Position numbers and translations under genes: made by a program
DNA from: an uncultured Bacteroidales bacterium
GTDB lineage: Bacteria; Bacteroidota; Bacteroidia; Bacteroidales; Muribaculaceae
Assembly: GCA_947176235.1 (NCBI GenBank)
Contig: CAMWPM010000001.1
Coordinates: forward strand, 30,780-94,779
Reading direction: 5' to 3'
DNA length: 64,000 nucleotides
The notes under the pieces: generated by a model
The model's database searches: none
The model's input: only the letters and a program-made list of their open reading frames with translations
What the model was told of the DNA's origin: nothing
Shown: piece by piece, positions 38,891 to 48,819 of the stretch
Numbering within the stretch: the first letter of the stretch is position 1
Layout of the letters: every line of letters starts with the position of its first letter

Positions 38891-38894
38891 TATT

Positions 38895-39896
38895 ATGATT
38901 TCTAATCAATACTCGCCTGCTGATTTTGAATTGACCTCTCGGGATGTTGTTGGTCGTTTCGCGCCCTCTCCCACCGGACGCATGCACCTCGGCAACCTGC
39001 TGACGGCTCTTGTCTCATGGCTCTCTGTGCGTAGCCGTGCTGGGCGCTATATCCTCCGAATTGAGGATCTTGACCCTCAGCGTTCCCGTATTGAATATGC
39101 TCGGTTGATTGAGGAAGATCTGCATTGGCTTGGATTAGATTGGGATGAAGGTGGAGTGGAGAATATAGGTGAACATGGACCATATTTACAAAGTCAGCGT
39201 TCCGGGTTTTATCTTGATGCTCTTCATCGTCTTAGCGATCTGGGACTGACATATCCTTGTACCTGTACTCGCGCTGACATTCTTGCCACTCAGGCGCCCC
39301 ACCGCACGGATTCCTCCGTCATTTATGCCGGCACTTGTCGGCCATCTGTAATGCCGCGCCCTCTTGGCTCTCCTTTCCCTGCCCCACTGCGTCCTCATTC
39401 CATTCGGCTTTGGATCCCGGATCATACGGTGATTGATTTCACCGATCGTGTCTACGGAGATCAGTCTGTCCCGCTGGATTCCGAATGTGGCGATTTCGTA
39501 CTTCGTCGTGCTGATCTTGCCTGGGCGTACCAGCTTGCCGTTGTCGTGGATGATGCTCTTATGGGTATAACCGAAGTAGTCAGGGGAAACGACCTGCTCT
39601 CTTCTTCAGCACGCCAGATCTATCTTTATCGTCTGCTTGGATATCCGGTACCTGAATTTGCTCATCTCCCTCTTGTCAGCAACCCTGCCGGACAGCGTCT
39701 GTCAAAACGTGACTTATCGCTTGCCATGGATTATATGCGCGATCGTTTTTCTCCCCAACAGATTATTGGTTGGCTTGCACATATTGCCGGGCTAATACCA
39801 TCTCCCGAACCTTGCACTCCCCGCGATTTGATTCCCGTATTCAGTTGGCACTCCATCCCGTCCGCGCAGGCTGTTACTGTCTCCCCGTTATCTTGA
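38895..39896 (+). CDS. gluQ: Glutamyl-Q tRNA(Asp) synthetase
   Basis: GluRS paralogue without anticodon domain that attaches glutamate to queuosine in tRNA-Asp. 333 residues. HIGH-type FAPSPTGRMHLGNLLTAL near 27, ILRIEDLDPQR, the zinc-site cysteines in YPCTCTRADI with a further Cys in YAGTCRPS, DFVLRRADLAWAYQLAVVVDDA, and the KMSKS equivalent GQRLSKRDLS near 270. The C-terminus ends soon after, as expected without an anticodon-binding domain. Confidence 0.93.
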   Translation: MISNQYSPADFELTSRDVVGRFAPSPTGRMHLGNLLTALVSWLSVRSRAGRYILRIEDLDPQRSRIEYARLIEEDLHWLGLDWDEGGVENIGEHGPYLQSQRSGFYLDALHRLSDLGLTYPCTCTRADILATQAPHRTDSSVIYAGTCRPSVMPRPLGSPFPAPLRPHSIRLWIPDHTVIDFTDRVYGDQSVPLDSECGDFVLRRADLAWAYQLAVVVDDALMGITEVVRGNDLLSSSARQIYLYRLLGYPVPEFAHLPLVSNPAGQRLSKRDLSLAMDYMRDRFSPQQIIGWLAHIAGLIPSPEPCTPRDLIPVFSWHSIPSAQAVTVSPLS

Positions 39897-39998
39897 CTCC
39901 TCATGTCCTGCACAATAGTTCAATTTGTTGTTCTTTCCTGGTGTCATTCAAAATTACAACATGACATGAGCAAAATCATTGCACGTCCACGTTAAATA

Positions 39999-41906
39999 TT
40001 ATTTTTGGCGGAATTCATCCAGTACCGCATCCACTCCGGCAAGTATCTCCATCTTGTTTCCCTTAACTTTTGCAATTTTCGTCACAAGCGAAACATATCG
40101 GATTTTCTTGCTCCCGTAGTTGAACGTAAATCTCACCAGAGCGCCTTTACAATCCACCAGATAGTCATCATGTCCGTTGGAATGACTCTTCCCGACAATC
40201 GACATCGTCTCTCTGCCTGTAATATGCTTTAGCAGTGAATCCATAAGCTGGAACTGCTGACAATCCGAACGGCTCAACTCCCGTTCCTCTCTGTCTCCCA
40301 CCAGCTTTATCGGCTCCACAAATTCCGGCGTCGCGACAAACATATCTGTCAAAAAGTTATACTCCGGTTCATACGCATGGAATAATTTCCCGCTCGCACG
40401 AGTTATTACCGTGTATGCCCAGCGGAACATATCTCTGGTCGCCTTCCCCGCACGCCACTCCATATCCGCCACCACGGTTTCCCACTCCCCGCCCTGAGCC
40501 TTATGGCAAGTGATGGCATAACCGTATTTGCACACCAGCGCATTGAAATACTTATCCTTAAGAAGCGTTTTCGTAAATTCCTTTGTTTTCGGTTTCAGAT
40601 TAGGATTTCTTTTCCTGAAATCCAGGAAAAGGGCTGAGGCAAGATCTTTGGTAATCTGCGGGTTATCGTCATCAAGGAAATTGTCGAGAAGTAGATACGA
40701 CCGGTTTTGAGTCCTCCCGTCTCCCCCCGCCGGTATTCCCACAGTCACATTCCGGAATTTCAGTGTCACGTTGATGTAGTTTGATTCTTTAATTTCTTCG
40801 TATGATATTTTTATCCCTTTACTCTTACTGTCATGACCTTTATTTTTCGATTTAGGCACACTCACCACTCTCGTCTCCACATTCTCATCCCCCTCGCATC
40901 CCTCAACTTTCACAATAGTCCCGTTATACACCTCTCCCCCCGCCGAAAAGTTGTTTCTCGACACGATAAGGTAATCCCCTTTCACGAGTCTCGGGGCATT
41001 CTCCCCCCACAATCTCCCCCTCACCTCCTGATTGTACGCGTTTGCCTTGGCATTGGTATGGGAGATAATTATTGCATTGGCAATCCCGAGCGAATTCGCC
41101 TCGTTCATGTAAGTATTCACTATGTTATCAGTTTTCTTCACATCTTCCCCGTCTTTCAGTTTGAACTGATGGAACATCGAATTATCGAGGTCAAAGCGGA
41201 TTCGGGTAGCGTTCACGAGTATTGTGCTCTCGGCAGCTTGCCTGATCACCTCCGTCAGCGTCACCTCCTTACATTTTTGTCCGTATGTGTTTTCAAGATA
41301 CTTCACGTCAAGAGCCGGAGAATTTTCCATACCAACAGGAGGAAGCTGTGCAGTATCGCCTACAAAGACCACCTTTTGCCCCGTGATGCTGTTCATGAGG
41401 TCATTGAGCAGGTATCCCGTACCGAATTTGAACACCTCATTATCCGAGTAAGTATTTGAGATCATGGATGCTTCATCCACAAAGTTCACTTTTCTCGGGA
41501 AAATTCCTCCTGCCCCCCTCAGTCCAAAAAGTAATTTGATCCCAACTGGATCAGCATTTTCCCTCCCTGCTTTTCTTCGTCTCTTTGGTGCTTCTGTCGC
41601 AAATTCCTCCCCCTCCAGCCCATAGATTGTTGAGTGTATAGTTCTCGCCTCCCGACCCGTTTTACTCGATAAAATCATAGCTGCTCTCCCGGTTGGTGCC
41701 ATCAATGAAATGTGGCTTTCTGCGCCACGATTAGCGAGTGTCATATCCACCATAAGCTTGAGAAGTGTGGTTTTTCCCGTTCCCGCAGCTCCATTAAGCA
41801 CAAATATCTGCTCATTTTCATTATCAAGAAATCGTTCAAACTCATCCAGAGCCGCCTTCTGCGACGCCGTAAGTGAAAATTGGCTGTCTGTAGATCCGTC
41901 TGTCAT
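39999..41906 (-). CDS. RecD/Pif1-like SF1 DNA helicase
   Basis: 635-residue ATPase. Walker A NGAAGTGKTTLLKLM near 39, DEAS (Walker B) in VNFVDEASMIS near 145, motif III VFVGDTAQLPPVGMEN, and late motifs ITCHKAQGGEWETVV and YTVITRASGKLFHAYEPE. The C-terminal ~100 residues after the helicase core have no recognised domain. Pif1- or RecD2-like 5'-3' unwinding is inferred. A -7-like box (TATATTTG, 41963-41956) precedes it. A housekeeping or accessory repair role cannot be decided. Confidence 0.85.
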   Translation of the reverse strand: MTDGSTDSQFSLTASQKAALDEFERFLDNENEQIFVLNGAAGTGKTTLLKLMVDMTLANRGAESHISLMAPTGRAAMILSSKTGREARTIHSTIYGLEGEEFATEAPKRRRKAGRENADPVGIKLLFGLRGAGGIFPRKVNFVDEASMISNTYSDNEVFKFGTGYLLNDLMNSITGQKVVFVGDTAQLPPVGMENSPALDVKYLENTYGQKCKEVTLTEVIRQAAESTILVNATRIRFDLDNSMFHQFKLKDGEDVKKTDNIVNTYMNEANSLGIANAIIISHTNAKANAYNQEVRGRLWGENAPRLVKGDYLIVSRNNFSAGGEVYNGTIVKVEGCEGDENVETRVVSVPKSKNKGHDSKSKGIKISYEEIKESNYINVTLKFRNVTVGIPAGGDGRTQNRSYLLLDNFLDDDNPQITKDLASALFLDFRKRNPNLKPKTKEFTKTLLKDKYFNALVCKYGYAITCHKAQGGEWETVVADMEWRAGKATRDMFRWAYTVITRASGKLFHAYEPEYNFLTDMFVATPEFVEPIKLVGDREERELSRSDCQQFQLMDSLLKHITGRETMSIVGKSHSNGHDDYLVDCKGALVRFTFNYGSKKIRYVSLVTKIAKVKGNKMEILAGVDAVLDEFRQK

Positions 41907-42000
41907 TATTGTTTATTCTGGTATGATCTCAATGTTGAACGATTGAAGTTATTGACAAATATAGAGAAAATTTCCCTTTTATCATCAATATCTTAGAATA

Positions 42001-42055
42001 AAAAAAGATAACGGCTGTCAACACAGTCGTTATCTCTACTGTATCGACAGCCGTT
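42001..42055 (-). terminator. Terminator of mutA-mutB
   Basis: AACGGCTGTC (42010-42019) pairs with GACAGCCGTT (42046-42055); on the minus strand it is followed by ATCTTTTTTATT. Inner pairs (ACAGT/ACTGT) and a competing GATAACG/CGTTATC pairing exist within it. Confidence 0.65.
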
Positions 42056-42071
42056 CTTAATTGACTGCTTT

Positions 42072-42114
42072 ATCAGCGTGGTATTATACTATTTCTATAC
42101 GGTTCCACGCTGAT
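42072..42114 (-). repeat. Hairpin just after the mutB stop codon
   Basis: ATCAGCGTGG (42072-42081) pairs with CCACGCTGAT (42105-42114), 10 bp with a 23-nt loop and no U-run after it. It lies between the mutB stop and the terminator, so it may protect the mRNA 3' end. Confidence 0.45.
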
Positions 42115-42123
42115 TTGCAATTT

Positions 42124-44259
42124 TTATTCCTGATTAAGGATTTCAAGCATCTTGATGGCTGACTCGGGAATACGGGTACCGGGGCCAAAGATGGCGGCTA
42201 CGCCTGCCTTATAGAGGAAGTCATAGTCCTGAGCGGGAATCACACCGCCGGCAGTAACCAGGATATCCTCGCGTCCGAGCTTCTTAAGCTCTTCTATCAC
42301 CTGAGGGATAAGGGTCTTGTGACCTGCTGCAAGCGAAGAAACGCCGAGAATATGCACGTCGTTCTCCACTGCCTGACGGGCTGCTTCTGCAGGTGTCTGG
42401 AACAGCGGACCCATGTCTACGTCAAAGCCGCAGTCAGCATAGCCCGTGGCTACTACCTTGGCACCGCGGTCGTGACCGTCCTGGCCCATTTTGGCAATCA
42501 TGATACGGGGCTGACGGCCCTCCTTCTTCGCAAATTCCTCTGTCATCTTCTGTGCCTTGAGGAAGTCCGGATCCTGCTTGGTTTCGTTCGAGTACACGCC
42601 TGAAATTGTTCTGATTACTGCTTTATATCGTCCTACTACGTCCTCACATGCGTCGGATATTTCACCGAGAGTTGCGCGCAGACCGGCAGCCTTCACTGCA
42701 AGCTCAAGAAGATTGCCCTTCTTCGTGCGCACGCATTCGGTGATTGCTTCCAGAGCCTCCTTCACAGCCTTCTCGTCGCGTTTTGCTTTCACGGCGTTAA
42801 GATGTTCAATCTGCTCCTTACGCACCTCAGTGTTGTCGATCTCAAGGATATCGATGGGATCTTCATGATCCAGACGATACTTATTGATACCGACAATTGT
42901 CTGACGTCCGGAATCGATGCGAGCCTGAGTGCGGGCGGCTGCCTCTTCGATACGCATCTTCGGCAGACCGGTCTCGATTGCCTTAGCCATGCCACCGAGT
43001 TTTTCGATTTCCTGGATATGTTCCCACGCACGGTGTGCGATTTCGTTAGTCAGCGACTCAACGTAGTATGAGCCTGCCCAGGGATCGATCTCCTTTGTGA
43101 TGTAGGTCTCTTCCTGAATGTAGATCTGTGTGTTACGTGCGATACGTGCCGAGAAATCAGTCGGAAGAGCGATAGCCTCGTCAAGCGCGTTGGTGTGAAG
43201 CGACTGAGTGTGACCGAGAGCGGCACCCATAGCTTCGATACACGTACGGCCAACGTTGTTGAAGGGATCCTGTTCCGTCAGTGACCAGCCGGATGTCTGG
43301 GAGTGGGTGCGGAGTGCGAGGGATTTCGGATTCTTCGGATTGAACTGCTTTACGATCTTTGCCCAAAGCATGCGGGCGGCACGCATTTTTGCGATCTCCA
43401 TGAAGAAGTTCATGCCGATAGCCCAGAAGAAAGACAGACGCGGAGCAAATGCGTCGATATCCATTCCTGCGTTCACGCCGGCACGAAGATACTCCAGACC
43501 GTCGGCAAGCGTATAAGCGAGCTCGATATCGCAGGTTGCACCTGCCTCCTGCATGTGGTAGCCGGAAATGGAAATGGAGTTGAACTTAGGCATGTTCTTC
43601 GAAGTGTACTCGAAGATGTCGGCGATTATTCGCATTGAGAACTCAGGGGGATAGATATAGGTATTGCGCACCATGAACTCCTTGAGAATATCGTTCTGAA
43701 TAGTTCCGGCCATTTCCTCAAGCTTCGCGCCCTGCTCAAGGCCGGCGTTGATGTAGAATGCGAGTACAGGGAGCACTGCGCCGTTCATTGTCATCGACAC
43801 CGACATCTTGTTCAGAGGTATGCCGTCAAAGAGCACCTTCATGTCGTCGAGGGAGCAGATTGACACACCTGCTTTACCCACGTCACCTACTACGCGCTCA
43901 TGATCAGCGTCATAGCCACGATGTGTTGCAAGGTCAAATGCTACGGACAGACCCTTCTGACCCGACGCGAGATTACGACGGTAGAATGCATTTGACTCAG
44001 CGGCGGTGGAGAATCCGGCATACTGACGGATGGTCCAGGGACGCATAGCGTACATGCCGCTGTACGGACCGCGGAGGAAGGGGGGAAGACCTGCCACATA
44101 GTTGAGGTGTTCCATGCCCTCAAGGTCTTCTTTAGTATAGACGGGCTTAACGGGAATCAGTTCGGGGGTCAGCCAGTCCTCGCCGCTGATCACGGGAGCT
44201 TTCGCGTGATCACACTTTGTTGCGGCGGTGATATCAATGGTTTTAAAATCGGGTTTCAT
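42124..44259 (-). CDS. mutB: Methylmalonyl-CoA mutase, large (catalytic) subunit
   Basis: Adenosylcobalamin-dependent enzyme interconverting succinyl-CoA and (R)-methylmalonyl-CoA in propionate formation. 711 residues. N-terminal catalytic TIM barrel with [21 protein letters not shown] (substrate pocket) and [20 protein letters not shown]. The C-terminal B12 domain has the cobalt-ligand motif [13 protein letters not shown] near 590 and [11 protein letters not shown]. It is 10 bp behind mutA. Confidence 0.96.
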   Translation of the reverse strand: MKPDFKTIDITAATKCDHAKAPVISGEDWLTPELIPVKPVYTKEDLEGMEHLNYVAGLPPFLRGPYSGMYAMRPWTIRQYAGFSTAAESNAFYRRNLASGQKGLSVAFDLATHRGYDADHERVVGDVGKAGVSICSLDDMKVLFDGIPLNKMSVSMTMNGAVLPVLAFYINAGLEQGAKLEEMAGTIQNDILKEFMVRNTYIYPPEFSMRIIADIFEYTSKNMPKFNSISISGYHMQEAGATCDIELAYTLADGLEYLRAGVNAGMDIDAFAPRLSFFWAIGMNFFMEIAKMRAARMLWAKIVKQFNPKNPKSLALRTHSQTSGWSLTEQDPFNNVGRTCIEAMGAALGHTQSLHTNALDEAIALPTDFSARIARNTQIYIQEETYITKEIDPWAGSYYVESLTNEIAHRAWEHIQEIEKLGGMAKAIETGLPKMRIEEAAARTQARIDSGRQTIVGINKYRLDHEDPIDILEIDNTEVRKEQIEHLNAVKAKRDEKAVKEALEAITECVRTKKGNLLELAVKAAGLRATLGEISDACEDVVGRYKAVIRTISGVYSNETKQDPDFLKAQKMTEEFAKKEGRQPRIMIAKMGQDGHDRGAKVVATGYADCGFDVDMGPLFQTPAEAARQAVENDVHILGVSSLAAGHKTLIPQVIEELKKLGREDILVTAGGVIPAQDYDFLYKAGVAAIFGPGTRIPESAIKMLEILNQE

Positions 44260-44269
44260 TGCTGGATTA

Positions 44270-46117
44270 TCACTTTAAAAGTTTTGCATTGAAGGCCTTG
44301 AGCGTTTCAAGGACATTGCTCTTGACGTGGATGAAGTTGGTGATGCCCTGAGCCTGAAGTTCCTCGGAGCATGCAGGAGCGCCTGCTACCACGAACTCTG
44401 CCTCGCCATTAATTGCCTTGAAGGCTTCGGGAGCGAAGGTTGCATACTCGTCGTCGCTCGAGCAGAGCACGATTACATCGGCGTTCTTCTCCTTGGCGGC
44501 TTTCACACCCTCTTCCACGGTTTCGAAGCCGATATTGTCAATGATCTCATATCCTGCGCAGCCGAAGAAGTTGCTTGAGAACTGGGCGCGGGCGAGGCGC
44601 ATGGCGAGGTTACCGATGGTAAGCATGAACACCTTCGGACGGTTTTCGGCATGTTCTGTTGCAAGACGGAGAGCCTCGAAGTCACTTGCCATACGGGTGG
44701 AAGGTAGTGCATTCTCGGGATTACCGTTTTCTGCACAGCCACAACCACAACATTCTGTCTTTTCGATCTTGCCGGCTGCCATCTCGTTAAAGTTAGGATA
44801 CTGGTTGGTGCCGAGAAGGATTTCCTTTCGACGAGCCATTGCATCATGGCGCTTGACAGAGGTGGCTTTGATTGCCTTCTGCACGTCACCGTCGTTGACG
44901 AGTTTGAAGAAACCACCCTTCTCCTCAACGTCAAGGAAAAGCTTCCATGCCTCATTAGCGATCGAGACGGTAAGAGTTTCTACATAATAGCTGCCACCTG
45001 CCGGATCAACCACCTTGTCGAGGTGACTCTCTTCCTTAAGCAGGAACTGCTGATTGCGGGCGATGCGCTCCGAGAAATCATCAGGCTGCTTGTAAGTGAC
45101 GTCAAACGGGGTTGAAGTGATTGAATCCACGCCCGCAAGTGCAGCCGACATTGCTTCCGTCTGACTGCGGAGCAGATTCACGTGGGCATCGTAAATGGTC
45201 ATGTTGAAACGCGAGGTGACAGCGTGTGCCATCATCTTGGCTGAATCACATGATTCAGGCTTGTAAAGCTTCACGATCTCAGCCCAAAGCATACGGGCTG
45301 CGCGGAACTTGGCAAGCTCCATGAAATAGTTCGAAGAAATACCCATGTTGAACTTGATGCGGTTTGCCACTTCATCGGCAGTCATCCCGGCATCAGTAAG
45401 TGTCGTCATCCACTGAGCGCCCCATGCGAGAGCGTAGCCCAGTTCCTGAGTGATATACGCACCGGCATCATTAAGCATGATGGAATCGACTGCGAGTACA
45501 CGGAGCGCTGGAACACTCTTCACTGTCTCGACGAGCTGCTTAGCCTGAGCGACAATGTCGGCGGGAATCTCAGCACCATGACGGAGTGCGCGACGGAGAG
45601 GGTTATAGTCGATTGATCCTTTGAAAACGTCTTTCTTACCGGCTTTCTCAAGATAAGCCACCAGAGCCTCTGCGAGAGCAAGAGCCTTTGACGGGCAGCA
45701 TGCCAGATTGATTTCGACCTTTTCCAGATCGATTCCTTCAAGGAGTGTGGCGAGTGTGGACTCTGAGGGTTCCATCACCTTGAAGCCAAGCGAATTGACA
45801 CCCTTTGTCAGTACGTAGAGAGCCTTCTTGTTTGCCTCGGCTGGATCTGTATCCAGAATCTCCTGACGGGTAAGCCACTCGTTGTTAGTGCGTGTGCCGC
45901 GCACGTAAGGGAATTCTCCCGGAAGCGAGTCGGTTGTCTTGAGGTCTGCGATGTCCTCTGCACGATACATCGGCTGGACATTGAAGCCTTCGTTAGTTCT
46001 CCACACCAATTTCTTTTCAAAGGGAACGCCCTTAAGGTCTGCGTCCACCTTGGCACGCCACTCTTCAGTGGTCACTGCTGGAAATTGGTCGAACAATTTC
46101 TCTTTCTTTTCTGCCAT
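44270..46117 (-). CDS. mutA: Methylmalonyl-CoA mutase, small subunit
   Basis: Non-catalytic partner of MutB, 615 residues. It has the mutase barrel ([44 protein letters not shown]) and a C-terminal B12-like domain without the DxHxxG cobalt ligand, as expected for the beta subunit. The linker between them holds a cysteine cluster ([12 protein letters not shown], nt about 44730-44760). It is first in the mutA-mutB transcript, with a promoter about 85 bp upstream. Confidence 0.95.
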   Translation of the reverse strand: MAEKKEKLFDQFPAVTTEEWRAKVDADLKGVPFEKKLVWRTNEGFNVQPMYRAEDIADLKTTDSLPGEFPYVRGTRTNNEWLTRQEILDTDPAEANKKALYVLTKGVNSLGFKVMEPSESTLATLLEGIDLEKVEINLACCPSKALALAEALVAYLEKAGKKDVFKGSIDYNPLRRALRHGAEIPADIVAQAKQLVETVKSVPALRVLAVDSIMLNDAGAYITQELGYALAWGAQWMTTLTDAGMTADEVANRIKFNMGISSNYFMELAKFRAARMLWAEIVKLYKPESCDSAKMMAHAVTSRFNMTIYDAHVNLLRSQTEAMSAALAGVDSITSTPFDVTYKQPDDFSERIARNQQFLLKEESHLDKVVDPAGGSYYVETLTVSIANEAWKLFLDVEEKGGFFKLVNDGDVQKAIKATSVKRHDAMARRKEILLGTNQYPNFNEMAAGKIEKTECCGCGCAENGNPENALPSTRMASDFEALRLATEHAENRPKVFMLTIGNLAMRLARAQFSSNFFGCAGYEIIDNIGFETVEEGVKAAKEKNADVIVLCSSDDEYATFAPEAFKAINGEAEFVVAGAPACSEELQAQGITNFIHVKSNVLETLKAFNAKLLK

Positions 46118-46202
46118 GATTGGTTAAATTAATTGTATTAGAAAAAAAGTCTTTTCACATGTCAAAACGGCGAACCACATTCGTAGCTCGTCTTTCAATG
46201 TG

Positions 46203-46234
46203 CAAATATAGAAATTTTTCCTTTAATCCCGAAA
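46203..46234 (-). promoter_or_regulatory. Promoter of mutA-mutB
   Basis: On the minus strand TTTC (46234-46231), a 20-nt spacer and TATATTTG (46210-46203). One mismatch in the -33 box. The leader is about 80 nt. Confidence 0.5.
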
Positions 46235-46318
46235 GTTTTTCACCCCATTTTTATCCCCTGACGTTCACAAATAACCTATTTAGAACATAATTCCATGATT
46301 ATCTGTAATTTTGTCCGT

Positions 46319-48601
46319 TTAACGTGCCGATACAACTCTCTCACCAAGCTCCCTTGCAAATTCTCTTTTAATTTCCTGCATCTCCTGACGTTGCGACATC
46401 AGCGCCGTAAGCTTCGTCTGGTCCGCTTCCGCGCCCTTTGCCGCTTCTCTCGCTATGTCCTCATGCACAGCCTGCATGTCGCAGGTGAGGCGTGCGAATT
46501 TCCATTCCAGCACGGCACGGCTTACAAGTTCCGGCAGACGGTCAAGCTCTGTCGGAAGTGCGGCATATTTGGTGTGGACGCGACTTAGCTGATGCTTTTC
46601 AGTTGCAAGTTCCACAGCCAGACGCCTCAAGTCATCGTCAGCATCGCTCGCAAGAGCTTTCTCCACATACGCTGAAGTGTAGTCCCTGACATTGTTCTGT
46701 TCATCTTCCTCCACTTGTTGCTTCAGAATCTTTTCAGCTGAAGTTATCTCATTAAGACTCTTTGCATTCTCCTTAATCTCTTCAACTCCTGCTTTAAAGG
46801 CTTCATCACGCATGGCAGCCGCTTTCTCTATATAAGAAGCACGATCCGATGGCCACTCGCTGTCAAGTGCCACTACCCTTTCAAGCACCCTGGCGTGAAG
46901 AGGAGTCATAAACTCAAGCTGCTCGTTCGCCATCTCGCTCGACACATATTGCACAACGTTCATCGGCATAGTGTTTCCCTCCATATCGATGGCATCGCAA
47001 ACATCCACCATTCCGTAGCGCACTACGTAGCGAAGGATTGATTTTTCGTAAGGAGCCATGAATTTTCTCTCCCTCACTTCTCTCTCCGTATTGTCCGGTA
47101 TGACAAGTGTCGGTTTTTTTGCACTCCCTCCCTCCTCACGAGTCAAAGCCGAAAGCAAAGCAGGATCTACTGCAGCATTCTCATCGGCACCAACAGGCGA
47201 ATTTTCAACCCACGAGGACATTTTTTCAGCGTCACTTATCGACTCGATGGCTTTCTGTCTTTGACGATCCTTTGCCTCCTTTTCACGGTTTTTGGCGATA
47301 TTGAGATTTACCTGACGGAGAAGCACACTCTCTGATATCTCCAGTTTCCGTGCACATTCCTGAATATAGATTGTACGGCTTATCTCATTGGGTATCACAG
47401 CAATGGACTTCACTATTTCTTCAATCGCTTTAGCCCTTTGTATCGGATCCCGTTCTGTTCCCTCAAGAAGTATGCGAGTCTTGAAGTCAATAAAATCCGT
47501 GGCATTTTCCGCAATGTACTCTTCCACCTCGCTTGACGTATGGCTCTGGGCAAAGGAATCCGGGTCATCGCCTTCAGGCAGCAGAAGCACTTTCACGTTA
47601 AGCCCCTCACCAAGCAGCATGTCGATTCCTCGGAGCGAAGCCTTGATTCCTGCAGCATCGCTGTCATATATTACTATGACATTCGACGTAAAGCGGTGGA
47701 TCAGACTCACCTGCTGGCTTGTAAGCGAAGTACCCGACGATGCCACCACGTTCTCCACACCGCTCTGATGCATCGAGATCACGTCCATGTATCCCTCCAC
47801 CAGTATGCAGCAATCCTTTTTTGCTATCGACTGCTTCGCCTGATAGAGTCCGTAGAGCTGATTACTTTTGTGATAGATGAGCGATTCAGGTGAATTTACG
47901 TATTTTGCCACCTGCTTATCGGTCCGCAGCGTGCGTCCGCCAAATGCAACCACACGCCCCGACATGCCCTGCACGGGATATATCACTCTGCCTCGGAAGC
48001 GGTCGGTTACTTTCCCCGTACTCTCCTGTCGGTAGCACAGCCCGGTCTCTACAAGATATTTTTCGCTATATCCTTTGGCAACCGCAGCCTTATAGAGCTC
48101 ATCTCGCCCTTCAAGGGAATAACCGAGCTTAAACCGCTCGATCATCGCGTCATTTATGCCTCGTTCCCTGAAATATGCCAGTCCTATGTTTCTGCCGTCC
48201 TCAGTGTCACTCATCGTTCGGCGAAAGTAATCGGCGGCAAACTCATTGATCGCCATCATGCTTTCCCGCGCAGTCTCAGCCTCGCGTTCGGCATCTGTCA
48301 TTTCATGCTCAACGATCTCGATATTGTATTTTTTTGCGAGGTAACGCAATGCCTCCGGATACGTCATCTGCTCAAGCTCCATTATGAAGCCCACTGCACT
48401 CCCGCCTTTTCCGCAACTGAAGCATCGGCATATACCCTTCGACTTTGAGACAGAGAATGACGGAGTACGTTCGTTGTGGAACGGACATAATCCCACATAA
48501 TTTGCCCCGCGGCGCTTTAGGTGCACGAAATCACTCACCACCTCCACTATATCGGCGGCGTCGAGTATCCGTTGCACTGTCTCACGGTCAATTCTTCCCA
48601 T
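46319..48601 (-). CDS. dnaG: DNA primase
   Basis: Makes RNA primers at the replication fork. 760 residues. The N-terminal CHC2 zinc finger (LCPFHNERTPSFSVSKSKGICRCFSCGKGG) is at about 38-67. The catalytic TOPRIM core includes CCILVEGYMDVISMHQ near 265 and VIVIYDSDAAGIKAS near 310. The region beyond residue ~440 is longer than in E. coli (581 residues) and largely helical, containing the helicase-interaction domain. A consensus promoter lies about 100 bp upstream. Confidence 0.95.
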   Translation of the reverse strand: MGRIDRETVQRILDAADIVEVVSDFVHLKRRGANYVGLCPFHNERTPSFSVSKSKGICRCFSCGKGGSAVGFIMELEQMTYPEALRYLAKKYNIEIVEHEMTDAEREAETARESMMAINEFAADYFRRTMSDTEDGRNIGLAYFRERGINDAMIERFKLGYSLEGRDELYKAAVAKGYSEKYLVETGLCYRQESTGKVTDRFRGRVIYPVQGMSGRVVAFGGRTLRTDKQVAKYVNSPESLIYHKSNQLYGLYQAKQSIAKKDCCILVEGYMDVISMHQSGVENVVASSGTSLTSQQVSLIHRFTSNVIVIYDSDAAGIKASLRGIDMLLGEGLNVKVLLLPEGDDPDSFAQSHTSSEVEEYIAENATDFIDFKTRILLEGTERDPIQRAKAIEEIVKSIAVIPNEISRTIYIQECARKLEISESVLLRQVNLNIAKNREKEAKDRQRQKAIESISDAEKMSSWVENSPVGADENAAVDPALLSALTREEGGSAKKPTLVIPDNTEREVRERKFMAPYEKSILRYVVRYGMVDVCDAIDMEGNTMPMNVVQYVSSEMANEQLEFMTPLHARVLERVVALDSEWPSDRASYIEKAAAMRDEAFKAGVEEIKENAKSLNEITSAEKILKQQVEEDEQNNVRDYTSAYVEKALASDADDDLRRLAVELATEKHQLSRVHTKYAALPTELDRLPELVSRAVLEWKFARLTCDMQAVHEDIAREAAKGAEADQTKLTALMSQRQEMQEIKREFARELGERVVSAR

Positions 48602-48697
48602 TTTCTATGTCCTTCAAGTCTTTATTGTGTTGCCCATCGCTATGAGGATTCAGGGCTTCAGTGGTTTAGTCGGCTGACGTACTACCTTTACCGACTT

Positions 48698-48729
48698 CAA
48701 AATTACATCTTTTATCCCATTTATCCAAA
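48698..48729 (-). promoter_or_regulatory. Promoter of dnaG
   Basis: On the minus strand TTTG (48729-48726), a 20-nt spacer and TAATTTTG (48705-48698), an exact match at both boxes. Start near 48693 with a leader of about 90 nt. Confidence 0.62.
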
Positions 48730-48766
48730 TCGAATATCTGTACATCCAACGGAGAGATAAAAGCAA

Positions 48767-48797
48767 CGCCCGCGGAATCAAAGTCCCGGAGCGTTGC
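48767..48797 (-). terminator. Terminator of the sigma/anti-sigma/barrel operon
   Basis: GCAACGC (48773-48779) pairs with GCGTTGC (48791-48797); on the minus strand TTTTATCTC follows. It lies 23 bp after the barrel gene's stop. Confidence 0.6.
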
Positions 48798-48819
48798 AAT
48801 TTTGGTAATAGCATGTTAC

